Source of the DNA: Moryella indoligenes
GTDB taxonomy: Bacteria; Bacillota; Clostridia; Lachnospirales; Lachnospiraceae
Length of the DNA: 64,000 nt
NCBI RefSeq assembly: GCF_030812885.1
Contig: NZ_JAUSTO010000009.1
Span: 1 to 64,000 of the forward strand
Reading direction: 5' to 3'
Part shown: positions 42,579-50,473 of the stretch, one piece after another
Position numbering within the stretch: position 1 is the stretch's first letter
How the letters are laid out: each line of letters starts with the position of its first letter
Made by a program: the position numbers and the translations under genes
The notes under the pieces: generated by a model
Told to the model about the DNA's origin: nothing
Databases searched by the model: none
Seen by the model: the letters and a program-made list of their open reading frames with translations, nothing else

Positions 42579-43079
42579 TCAGGTATTAATCATACTTTCG
42601 ATATACGAGATGCAGTCTACATCCTTCTTTAACTCCGCCGGAAACACCTTCCCGGTGATGACGAGCTCCATCTCCTCCGGCTTTGCCTGAATGAGCCGTT
42701 TCAGTTCCTCGGTGCTCAGCACACCGAGATCCACGAGTCCCAGAAGCTCATCCAGAATCAGCACATCGCTCCCCGCTGTCGTCATGACCTTCCGCGCAAA
42801 GCTGATGCCATTCTTAAGATTCATGAGATCTTCCTGTTTTTCCTCCTCCGAGAGATTCTCAAACAGGCCCTCATACTTCTCAAAGCTGAAGGCTTTCATC
42901 TCCGGCTCCAGTTTCTTCAGGACAGACATAAACCCCTCGTTGGCCTTTCCCTTCAGAAACTGAATCACAGTCACCGTCTTTCCTTCCGCAAGAGACTTAA
43001 TACCCTTGCCGATCGCGGCGTTTGTCTTTCCGGCACCGCTGCCGCAGATCACAAAGACCTTCCCTCTGCACCTTCCCAT
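42579..43079 (-). CDS. CobO/BtuR-like P-loop ATPase
   Basis: This 166-residue protein has a P-loop CGSGAGKTNAAIGKGIKSLA, VTVIQFLKGKANEGF and Walker B VLILDELLGLVDLGVL, the frame of corrinoid adenosyltransferases of the CobO/BtuR family. The usual end (a tract like TEMKxxKHPF) is replaced by DVDCISYIESMI, and the P-loop glycine pattern deviates slightly, so it may be a paralogue with another role. I chose ATG 43079 because the predicted transcription start lies at about 43101. It is the first gene of a unit with dapA and dapB, and no other cobalamin gene is adjacent. Confidence 0.7.
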   Translation of the reverse strand: MGRCRGKVFVICGSGAGKTNAAIGKGIKSLAEGKTVTVIQFLKGKANEGFMSVLKKLEPEMKAFSFEKYEGLFENLSEEEKQEDLMNLKNGISFARKVMTTAGSDVLILDELLGLVDLGVLSTEELKRLIQAKPEEMELVITGKVFPAELKKDVDCISYIESMINT

Positions 43080-43107
43080 CGGAATATTAGCTCCCTTCAA
43101 TCAGCTA

Positions 43108-43136
43108 ATCGTAACACAGAAAAAACAGAATTGCAA
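43108..43136 (-). promoter_or_regulatory. Promoter for the CobO-like gene, dapA and dapB
   Basis: TTGCAA (43131-43136) and TACGAT (43108-43113) are 17 bp apart. It lies in the short gap after the hexapeptide-protein gene. Confidence 0.65.
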
Positions 43137-43159
43137 TGAACAAAGAACGCACAGCAGTC

Positions 43160-43831
43160 TCAGCGCTTCCGGACCAGCTCACCCTCCCGCTTGTAGATCG
43201 TGTTTGCAGGAAGCACGCCGCGCACGCTGGAGAGCGGATACACAGTCGTATTCTTTCCGATCACGACCCCCGGATTCAGAACCGAACCGCATCCCACCTC
43301 AACGCCGTCGCCGAGTATCCCTCCGATCTTCCTGAGGCCGGTCTCAATTTCCTCATTCCCGCAGTGAATCACAATATTCTTTCTGTCGCTCTTAATATTG
43401 CTCGTAATGGCTCCCGCCCCCATGTGACTGCGATAGCCAAGGACTGAATCGCCGATATAGTTGTAGTGCGGCGTCTCCACGTGATCAAAGAGTATGCTGT
43501 TCTTGAACTCGCAGGAATTGCCCGCAACGGAATTCCGCCCGATCAGGACATTCCCCCTCACAAAGGCACACTGCCGCAGCTCTGCGCCCTCGCAGACAAT
43601 CAGCGGCCCCTTCAGGCTTACAGTCTTCGCGATCTTCACAGAACGGTGTACCCAGATGCAGTCCCCAAACTTCTCATACTCCGACTCCGGAAGCGTCTGA
43701 CCGAGTTCCATAAGAAAGCTGCCGATCTCCGGCAGCAGCTCCCAGGGATAGCTGAAGCGCTGAAACAGCGGTGCCGCTATGGTTCTGTTCAGATCAAACA
43801 GCGCCTCAATGCGCAGATCCTCTTTTTTCAT
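43160..43831 (-). CDS. Left-handed beta-helix (hexapeptide repeat) protein
   Basis: This 223-residue protein has an N-terminal helical part (ALFDLNRTIAAPLFQRFSYP) and then hexapeptide-type turns from about residue 60 (VHRSVKIAKTVSLKGPLIVC, VLIGRNSVAGNSCEFKNSIL, GCGSVLNPGVVIGKNTTVYP). This is the fold of the acyl/nucleotidyl-transferase C-terminal domains of GlmU-like proteins. The lack of an N-terminal nucleotidyltransferase domain points to an acyltransferase or a sugar-nucleotide-related role, not a full GlmU. ATG 43831 touches the topB stop (1 base overlap), so it is coupled to topB. Confidence 0.8.
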   Translation of the reverse strand: MKKEDLRIEALFDLNRTIAAPLFQRFSYPWELLPEIGSFLMELGQTLPESEYEKFGDCIWVHRSVKIAKTVSLKGPLIVCEGAELRQCAFVRGNVLIGRNSVAGNSCEFKNSILFDHVETPHYNYIGDSVLGYRSHMGAGAITSNIKSDRKNIVIHCGNEEIETGLRKIGGILGDGVEVGCGSVLNPGVVIGKNTTVYPLSSVRGVLPANTIYKREGELVRKR

Positions 43832-45885
43832 CACTGATCTCTCCTCTTTTTTCTGTAAGTTCTAGCCGCCACTGCCTTTGGAGGCGGATAGTAGCTCCTC
43901 ATCTTCTCAAAAGCATCCCGCAGAAGGTAGCCCGCATTGCTCTGCTTTACCTGTTCTGTGCGGCGGCTCACAAATGCCCTGAGCTTCTGCATATACTCCT
44001 CCGGGCTTATAGCTCCCTCCGCCACGTAGCCTAGTCCCTTCTCCCAGCTGGCTGTGAGCTCCGGATTCAGAAGCTGCCGCAAGGAGAGCAGCACCGCCTC
44101 GTAGATCATCTCACCGAGCAGGGTCGGTGTGATAATCTGCGTCTTTCCGTTCAATGCGAGATAGCTGTTGCTCACGAGCTTCTTAAGGATCTCCGCCCGC
44201 GTCGCGCTGGTTCCAATTCCGGAGCCCCTGATCTGGCTTCGAAGCTCCTCATCCTCAATAAGCTGTCCCGCATTCTCCATGGCAAGTATCATGGAACCGG
44301 AGCTGTAGCGCTTCGGCGGCGAGGTCTCTCCCTCCTTCACAGAATAGTTCCCCGCTCCGTATTCGCTGCCCTTCTTAAGACCCGCAAGCATGGCGCGGAA
44401 GGCAGGATCCTCACCGCGTCCCTCCGCCATGTCTTCATGCTCCTCTCCGTTCTTCGCCTGCTGCCGGAAGACGGACAGCCGCTGCCATCCCTCCTCCGTA
44501 CAGATGCGAAAGTTCGAGAAAAAGTGTTCTCTGCCGAGCGCAGTCTCCACGGATCGCTTCTCATAAACTGCTGGGGGATAGAAGACAGCCAGGAATCGCC
44601 GGCATATCATCTCATAGACCTCACGCTGGAGCTGCCTCAGTGATCGCAGCGCCGGAAAGCCCTGCCCCGTGGGAATGATCGCATAGTGATCTGTGATCTG
44701 CGCGTCATTCGTGTAGCGCGTCCTGCCTATCTTTTTGAAGCTCTCTCCGTCGAGTACCTCCGCAGCAAAGCCTGCGACCTCCGGAAGCTCTGCTGTGAGC
44801 CTCCGAAGTCCGGAAAGATTCCTGCTTATTTCCTTCGCGACCGCCGTGGACAGCACACGCGCGTCCGTTCTGGGATAGGTCACCAGCTTCTTCTCGTAGA
44901 GCTCCTGCACAAGCTTTAACGTCTCATCCGGGCTTATCTTAAAGCGCTTCGCGCAGTCGTTCTGGAGCTCAGCGAGGTTATAGAGCAGCGGGGCGTTCCG
45001 TATTTCCCGCTTTTTCTCCGACTTCACAACCTGTGCCTCTCTGCCGTCCTGACTGAGCAGGCGTATCAGTGCATCTGCGTCCTCCCGCCTCCTGAAGCCA
45101 TTCTCCTTATAGAGCTTCGGTGACTGAAAGTACGCGGAACCCTCCACCGCACGCCACTCTCCCTCAAACGAGGTTCCATCCTTTGAAAACTCGGCGAGCA
45201 CGCGGTAAAAGGGCGTCTTTACAAAGGCGCGTATCTCTCGCTCGCGCCGCACAACCATGCCGAGCACACAGGTCATAACCCGCCCGACGCTCACGACCGT
45301 GTGATTCCTCTTTAAGAATGCGGATAATGTTCCCCCGTAGCGAAGCGTCAGCGCGCGGGAAAAATTGATTCCCATGAGGTAATCCTCCTGCGCCCTCAGA
45401 TAAGCAGCCGCGCTCAGTCCGTCATAGGCACTCCAGTCCTTCGCCTCACGTATACCTCTCTGAATCTCCTCCTCTGTCTGCGAGTCGATCCAGACACGCT
45501 TCCTTGTCTTACCCTGCACTCCGGCCATGCGGTCCACCAGGCGATAGATATACTCTCCCTCTCTCCCGGAGTCCGTACAGATATAGATGGTGTCTATATC
45601 TTCCCGGTTCAGGAGCCCCTTCACAATCTCAAACTGGGGCTTCACATCTCCGATCACCTCATAGAGAAACTGCTCCGGAAGAAAGGGAAGCATCTCCAGA
45701 TCCCAGCGCTTCAGCCGCGGATCATACTTCTCAGGGTAGCTCATCGTGATGAGATGCCCCACACACCAGGTCACGACAGTATCTGTGCTCTCCAGATATC
45801 CGTTCTGTCTCCTGCCGCTCACTCCGAGTACCCGCGCAAACTCCTGCGCGACGCTCGGCTTCTCAGCTATGAATAGGCGCTTCAG
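43831..45885 (-). CDS. topB: DNA topoisomerase III (type IA), probable CTG start
   Basis: This 684-residue type IA enzyme has the Toprim motif at the very start (KRLFIAEKPSVAQEFARVLG), YICTDSGREGEYIYRLV with the acidic pair, and the active-site tyrosine in LVTYPRTDARVLS near residue 330. IGTSATRAEILKKL and TPTLLGEMIYEAV follow. No ATG, GTG or TTG in frame precedes the catalytic glutamate: the frame is closed by TGA 24 bases above, and the only plausible initiator is CTG at 45885, with GGAGGAG 5 bases upstream. It overlaps the galM stop by 4 bases. The next internal starts would remove the Toprim glutamate. Confidence 0.92.
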   Translation of the reverse strand: MKRLFIAEKPSVAQEFARVLGVSGRRQNGYLESTDTVVTWCVGHLITMSYPEKYDPRLKRWDLEMLPFLPEQFLYEVIGDVKPQFEIVKGLLNREDIDTIYICTDSGREGEYIYRLVDRMAGVQGKTRKRVWIDSQTEEEIQRGIREAKDWSAYDGLSAAAYLRAQEDYLMGINFSRALTLRYGGTLSAFLKRNHTVVSVGRVMTCVLGMVVRREREIRAFVKTPFYRVLAEFSKDGTSFEGEWRAVEGSAYFQSPKLYKENGFRRREDADALIRLLSQDGREAQVVKSEKKREIRNAPLLYNLAELQNDCAKRFKISPDETLKLVQELYEKKLVTYPRTDARVLSTAVAKEISRNLSGLRRLTAELPEVAGFAAEVLDGESFKKIGRTRYTNDAQITDHYAIIPTGQGFPALRSLRQLQREVYEMICRRFLAVFYPPAVYEKRSVETALGREHFFSNFRICTEEGWQRLSVFRQQAKNGEEHEDMAEGRGEDPAFRAMLAGLKKGSEYGAGNYSVKEGETSPPKRYSSGSMILAMENAGQLIEDEELRSQIRGSGIGTSATRAEILKKLVSNSYLALNGKTQIITPTLLGEMIYEAVLLSLRQLLNPELTASWEKGLGYVAEGAISPEEYMQKLRAFVSRRTEQVKQSNAGYLLRDAFEKMRSYYPPPKAVAARTYRKKRRDQ

Positions 45886-46973
45886 TCCGTCTCCTCCTCT
45901 TCCTCATCAAGCCGCGTCACAAATTTATAGATTGTGAAGTGATGGTATTCCTCCCCCGCCCGGAATACGGGCTGCGGCCATTCCGCATGATTCACGGCGT
46001 CGGGATAGAACTGTGTCTCAAAGCAGTAGCCCGCACGGTGATCATAGACTGCACCGCCCTTGCCCTCTGCCTGCTCCGCGCGAAGCGCATTGCCTGTGTA
46101 GAACTGAAGGCCGGGCAGGTCTGTGTAGATCTTCAGCTTTCTGCCGCTCTCCCTGTCCTTCGCCTTTGCGACGAGACGCAGCTTTCCATCCTGGTTGTTC
46201 AGGACAAAATTATGATCATAGCCGCTCCCGAATCTGAGCTGCTCATCGTCTGCATCAATGTCCTGTCCAATTGGCTTCTGCATGGTGAAATCCATGGGTG
46301 TGCCGTCGACCGGGCGCAGCTCTCCAGTCGGCAGTGACCACGCATCCACCGGCGTAAAGTAATCTGCGTTGATCCAGACCTCCTGCTCAAGAATATCCCC
46401 GGCATCATGGCCTCGAAGGTTGAAATAGGCGTGGTTCGTCGGATTGATGATGGTCGTGCGATCCGATATTCCGCTGTACTCAATGATGACTGAATCGTCC
46501 TCTGTGAGCGTATAGGACACAGAAAAAGCAAGCGCGCCCGGAAAGCCCTGATCTCCGTCCGGGGAATTCAGCCGGAAAGAAACCCTGCTCCCGAGCTTTG
46601 TCTGTTCAGTCTCTGCCGCGAAGAGCCTGCTGCACCAGAGCTCAGGTCCGGAGTGCAGATTGTTCTTCCCGTGATTATTCCTTGCGAGCTGGTACTCCAC
46701 TCCCTCCAGCGTGAACTTCCCGTTGCCGATCCGATTTGCCGAGCGCCCGACACACTCCCCCATAGCGGTCGGATTCTGGTTGTAGGTCTCAGGATCATCA
46801 TAACCGAGGAGCACATCTCCCGGCTCCCCCTCCCTGTCCTGCACCTTCATGCTGACCCAGGCAGCTCCAAGATCTGTAAATACAGCTTCCGTGCCATTTC
46901 CGTTTGTCAGGACAAAAAGCTGTGTGCTGCGTCCGTCCGCAAGCGTCCCGAACTCTCTCACCTCTGCACTCAT
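45882..46973 (-). CDS. galM: Aldose 1-epimerase
   Basis: This 363-residue protein interconverts sugar anomers. It shows NGNGTEAVFTDLGAAWVSMK, GRSANRIGNGKFTLEGVEYQ (in two parts), NNHGKNNLHSG and NPTNHAYFNLRGHDAGDILE with the catalytic histidine, and a C-terminal QFYPDAVNHAEWP. ATG 46973 follows GCGGAGGT. The upstream frame to 47069 runs through the promoter and is not coding. Confidence 0.93.
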   Translation of the reverse strand: MSAEVREFGTLADGRSTQLFVLTNGNGTEAVFTDLGAAWVSMKVQDREGEPGDVLLGYDDPETYNQNPTAMGECVGRSANRIGNGKFTLEGVEYQLARNNHGKNNLHSGPELWCSRLFAAETEQTKLGSRVSFRLNSPDGDQGFPGALAFSVSYTLTEDDSVIIEYSGISDRTTIINPTNHAYFNLRGHDAGDILEQEVWINADYFTPVDAWSLPTGELRPVDGTPMDFTMQKPIGQDIDADDEQLRFGSGYDHNFVLNNQDGKLRLVAKAKDRESGRKLKIYTDLPGLQFYTGNALRAEQAEGKGGAVYDHRAGYCFETQFYPDAVNHAEWPQPVFRAGEEYHHFTIYKFVTRLDEEEEETD

Positions 46974-47009
46974 ACCTTCTACCTCCGCTGTCATTGATCT
47001 GTATACGTC

Positions 47010-47018
47010 ATTATAACA
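47010..47018 (-). promoter_or_regulatory. Extended -10 promoter for galM-topB
   Basis: TGTTATAATG on the minus strand contains TATAAT (47010-47015) with a TG one base upstream (extended -10). No good -35 box is visible. Confidence 0.5.
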
Positions 47019-47126
47019 CGGAAGCCTGACTGTTGTGCGCCGGCTTTTCCCTTTCATTTTTTGCTGCACAACCGCGTATCCCGCAAAATCCGTCTGAGGC
47101 GAAAAATCAGCTGCCCCTGACCGCTT

Positions 47127-47162
47127 AAAAAGGACCGGGGCCCATATGGGTACTCCCGGTCC
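47127..47162 (-). terminator. asd terminator
   Basis: GGACCGGG (47132-47139) and CCCGGTCC (47155-47162) pair around a CCCATATGGG palindrome. On the minus strand TTTTTAAG follows. It lies about 40 bases after the asd stop. Confidence 0.85.
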
Positions 47163-47202
47163 TGCAAGTGTCTTCTGTTTTCACTGTCTGACCCGACGCG
47201 TC

Positions 47203-48297
47203 TCAGTCCTTCGCCGTGATGTACTCAAGTGCAGTCAGGCACTCCGCGCACTCCACTGCGCCGCCTGCTGCGCCGCGCAGTGTGTTGTGGGAGAGTCCCA
47301 CAAACTTCCAGTCATAGATGCTGTCCTCTCTCAGACGGCCGATCGAGATGCCCATTCCGCCCTCATAATTGACATCCAGACTGACCTGGGGACGATTGTC
47401 CTCCTCCATGTAGCAGATAAAGTGCTCCGGAGCGCTCGGAAGCCTGAGCTGCTGCGGAAGTCCCGCATAGTCTCTGAGCTTCTGAATGAGCTGCTCCTTT
47501 GCCGCCTTCCTTCTGAGCTTCACAAACACTGCAGCCGTGTGCCCGTTCAGCACCGGTACCCGTATGCACTGACAGCTGATCTTCGGCCCGGCAGCCGGGA
47601 CTATCTCATCACCCTCGATTCGTCCGTATATCTTCAGCGGTTCCTTCTCGCTCTTCTCCTCCTCACCGCCGATGTAAGGAATGATATTCCCCTGCATCTC
47701 CGGCCAGTCCGTAAAATTCTTACCGGCTCCGGAGATGGCCTGATAGGTAGTTGCAATCACCTCGTAGGGCTCAAACTCCTTCCATGCAGCGAGCACCGGC
47801 GCATAGCTCTGAATCGAGCAGTTTGGCTTCACCGCGACGAAACCTCTCACGGTTCCAAGACGCTTCCTCTGCGCCCTGATGATCTCAAAATGCTCCGGAT
47901 TGATCTCCGGAATCACCATGGGAACATCCGGAGTCCAGCGATGTGCGCTGTTATTGGAGACGACCGGAGTCTCATGCTTCGCATAATCATCCTCGATCGC
48001 GCGTATCTCCTCCTTCGTCATGTCTACGGCGGAGAAGCAGAAATCAACCTGAGCTGCAACCGCATCCACCTCATTGACATTCATGACAACCATCTTCTTA
48101 TATTTCTCCGGCATCGGAATGTCAAGCTTCCAGCGCCCGCCGATCGCCTCCTCATAGGTCTTTCCCGCGCTTCTCTCACTTGCCGCAAGCACAGTGACCT
48201 CATACCAGGGATGATTCTCCAGTATTGTGAGGAAACGCTGTCCCACCATGCCCGTTGCTCCGAGCACTGCAACCCTAAGTTTTCTCTCAAGCTTCAT
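47203..48297 (-). CDS. asd: Aspartate-semialdehyde dehydrogenase
   Basis: This 364-residue enzyme has the NADP fold (VAVLGATGMVGQRFLTILEN), the catalytic cysteine in FVAVKPNCSIQSYAPVLAAW and the histidine in VPVLNGHTAAVFVKL. The sequence is closer to the archaeal/fungal type than to the E. coli type (SNNSAHRW, GDEIVPAAGPKISC). It feeds dapA with aspartate semialdehyde, but lies apart from lysC and dapA/B. ATG 48297 follows AGGAGG. Confidence 0.95.
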   Translation of the reverse strand: MKLERKLRVAVLGATGMVGQRFLTILENHPWYEVTVLAASERSAGKTYEEAIGGRWKLDIPMPEKYKKMVVMNVNEVDAVAAQVDFCFSAVDMTKEEIRAIEDDYAKHETPVVSNNSAHRWTPDVPMVIPEINPEHFEIIRAQRKRLGTVRGFVAVKPNCSIQSYAPVLAAWKEFEPYEVIATTYQAISGAGKNFTDWPEMQGNIIPYIGGEEEKSEKEPLKIYGRIEGDEIVPAAGPKISCQCIRVPVLNGHTAAVFVKLRRKAAKEQLIQKLRDYAGLPQQLRLPSAPEHFICYMEEDNRPQVSLDVNYEGGMGISIGRLREDSIYDWKFVGLSHNTLRGAAGGAVECAECLTALEYITAKD

Positions 48298-48406
48298 CTG
48301 TATGCCTCCTGTGAGCTGTATTTATATGATAGCAGGGCCAAATAGCGCCACACACCATGCGCACCATAGCTGCACAGCAGTGAAGGAAAGCTATTATGAC
48401 TCGCTC

Positions 48407-48435
48407 ATCATACCCCTTCACTTTCCCGAATTCAA
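48407..48435 (-). promoter_or_regulatory. Probable asd promoter
   Basis: TTGAAT (48430-48435) and TATGAT (48407-48412) are 17 bp apart. The leader would be about 100 bases, with no lysine-riboswitch motif that I can see. Confidence 0.5.
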
Positions 48436-48512
48436 GCGTTTTTTCGCGTGAGGCGCACAAATGTACGTTTCAGAGAGACTCTGCTCCTTTTAGGAAGCAT
48501 TTTTGTGCATTC

Positions 48513-50309
48513 TTATTTTTCCAGCGCCCTCCAGCGGAAGGAGGGAACGACCTCTGACCACTTGCTGATACCGATCACCGACTTTGCAAATTCGGTCGCT
48601 TCCAGAGTCTTTGCCTTCTTGTCTATATCCCGGAAGACAGACCATATCCTGCGTCTTCTCGTCGCGACGATCGCATCGCCCACATCCATGCGGCAGGCCC
48701 AGAGACCGAAGGCGCAGGAGGTTCTCACCTCTGCAGGCGCGTCCACCTGCCGACTCAGAATCAGCGCGTCAATGTACGGATTGGAATCTGCAATATAGTA
48801 AGCGTAGGCAAAGGCCGCCGCCTGAGCCTCCTCCACATTTCCGCGGCTCGCGCTCGTCGCAGTGAACCCCTGCTCGGAGAGTATCACGCGCCGCACATTG
48901 TTCGACGGATCCCGGAAGGCCGAGCCACAGAGATAGTCCGTCAGCACGTTCAGGTTCTCAAAGTCTATGATCTGTGTGCTCTCGTTCTGCACGATGGCTC
49001 CGGTGCTGTGGTCATCCCAGAACTCCGGCTCCACCATGGGATAGGGATAGGGGTGATACGCCAGATTCCAGCTGATGTTTCCGCCGCGAAGTATGGCAGC
49101 ATTCACCGCATCCAGAATCTTTTTTCCGGAATACTTCAGTTTTTCGTCCGCATTTGGATCGTTCCAGTTCTCATCGATTGAGAAAAACACCCTTGCGTTC
49201 GCAGAAGCGCTCTTAATTGCGGTATAGCTCACACGAAAGGCGCGGACATACTCCTCCACGTAGCGATCCATATCCATCGCCCCCATGTAATTCCAGTTCT
49301 TATTGTTATTGATTTCATTCCCGATGATCCAGTTGGTCACGCGACCGCAGCTTGCGTTTTCTCCGGAGTAGCGCTCTGCGAGAAAGGACATCAGCGCTCT
49401 GGTTGTCTCATAGCCCTCCTTTGTAGATGCGTTAAAACCATAGTAGAAGGCGTCTCCGGATTTCTTCACACCGGGATAGATGAGCTCCGGCATACGCTCA
49501 TTCCAGCCGTTCAGAACAATCCCGGTCACCAGCATGCTCTTTCCTGAGTAGGCGCTGATATTCTTGTCATATTCCGCAATCTGTGCGGCATCAAAGTGAT
49601 AGGTCTTGCCCCTGTAGCTGTAATCCACTCCGCTTCCCGCAGTGATCTGTGCGAGATTAAAATTGACATTGACATGCTTCACCCCGAGATCAAAGGCATC
49701 GCTCAGCATATCCAGCTGCACGAGCAGTCCCTTTTTGGTGAGCGGAGCCTGATAGGGAAGTCTGCTCCCGGCCACTGTCTCTGGATTGGTGATATAGGCG
49801 CGATTGCTGATCTCCTGATAGCGCCCGTCCTTCCATACCGCGACGGCAAAACCATCATAGAGTCTGGTATCCGCACTGCCGGCACGCAGCTCTGTGCTGA
49901 AGCTGAACTGCCCGCTCTCCGCAGTATTTGCGATCGGTTCTCCGAAGAGACTATCCTGATACGGCGCCATGGCAAAGAGATAGAGCTTTCCATCCTCCGC
50001 GGAGTAGCTTCCGCTCACGCTTCCCTTAAGCTCCACTCTCCCGTTCGCAATGACAGCGCTGAGCTCGGCAGTCTCTGTCGCAGTACTGCTTTCCTCTGCC
50101 TGATCCGTCCCGGCACCTGCTGCATTGCCCCGCTCCCCGGTCTTCTGAAGCTCTGCACCACTCTGCTGCTCCGGCTGAAAGGGCTTCCCGTCCGGTCCTA
50201 TGCCCACCACGGTTGCGCCAAGTGCCGGACTGAAGCTCAGCACAGACATTGAGAGCAGCAGTGCTGCCGCAGTAATGCGCTGTACACTCCTGAAATGCAT
50301 TAAATTCAT
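48513..50309 (-). CDS. Secreted DUF5722 protein, glycosidase-like
   Basis: This 598-residue protein has an N-terminal signal peptide (ITAAALLLSMSVLSFSPALG then A, cleavage near residue 31), a Q/E/A/T-rich linker, a beta-type domain and a TIM-barrel-like catalytic region. WIIGNEINNNKNWNYMG resembles the acid/base NE of clan-A glycoside hydrolases, and VRRVILSEQGF could hold the nucleophile. Spacing and layout match DUF5722. Substrate is unknown; no polysaccharide-uptake genes are adjacent. It is a single gene; ATG 50309 follows GGAGTGAAGTGA. No terminator is obvious behind it. Confidence 0.75.
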   Translation of the reverse strand: MNLMHFRSVQRITAAALLLSMSVLSFSPALGATVVGIGPDGKPFQPEQQSGAELQKTGERGNAAGAGTDQAEESSTATETAELSAVIANGRVELKGSVSGSYSAEDGKLYLFAMAPYQDSLFGEPIANTAESGQFSFSTELRAGSADTRLYDGFAVAVWKDGRYQEISNRAYITNPETVAGSRLPYQAPLTKKGLLVQLDMLSDAFDLGVKHVNVNFNLAQITAGSGVDYSYRGKTYHFDAAQIAEYDKNISAYSGKSMLVTGIVLNGWNERMPELIYPGVKKSGDAFYYGFNASTKEGYETTRALMSFLAERYSGENASCGRVTNWIIGNEINNNKNWNYMGAMDMDRYVEEYVRAFRVSYTAIKSASANARVFFSIDENWNDPNADEKLKYSGKKILDAVNAAILRGGNISWNLAYHPYPYPMVEPEFWDDHSTGAIVQNESTQIIDFENLNVLTDYLCGSAFRDPSNNVRRVILSEQGFTATSASRGNVEEAQAAAFAYAYYIADSNPYIDALILSRQVDAPAEVRTSCAFGLWACRMDVGDAIVATRRRRIWSVFRDIDKKAKTLEATEFAKSVIGISKWSEVVPSFRWRALEK

Positions 50310-50473
50310 TCACTTCACTCCTCTCCCAAGCTATTCAGGGCGCCGCGCTATAGATTGCTGCATGAGCCGCGCCGCCGCTCTGAATAAAAAATAAAACGCT
50401 GTAATCAGTGTAGACATAAACCGTGAAATTCTCCACCGCTTTGCCCTTAACTTTGCTTAAGGATTTATGAAGC

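Noticed and set aside
47146..48345. 399-codon plus-strand open frame opposite asd
   Set aside because: asd is unmistakable on the minus strand; the other frame has no recognisable domain or ribosome site.
48298..48512. Regulatory RNA upstream of asd
   Set aside because: Only small unconnected hairpins are visible and no known riboswitch motif.
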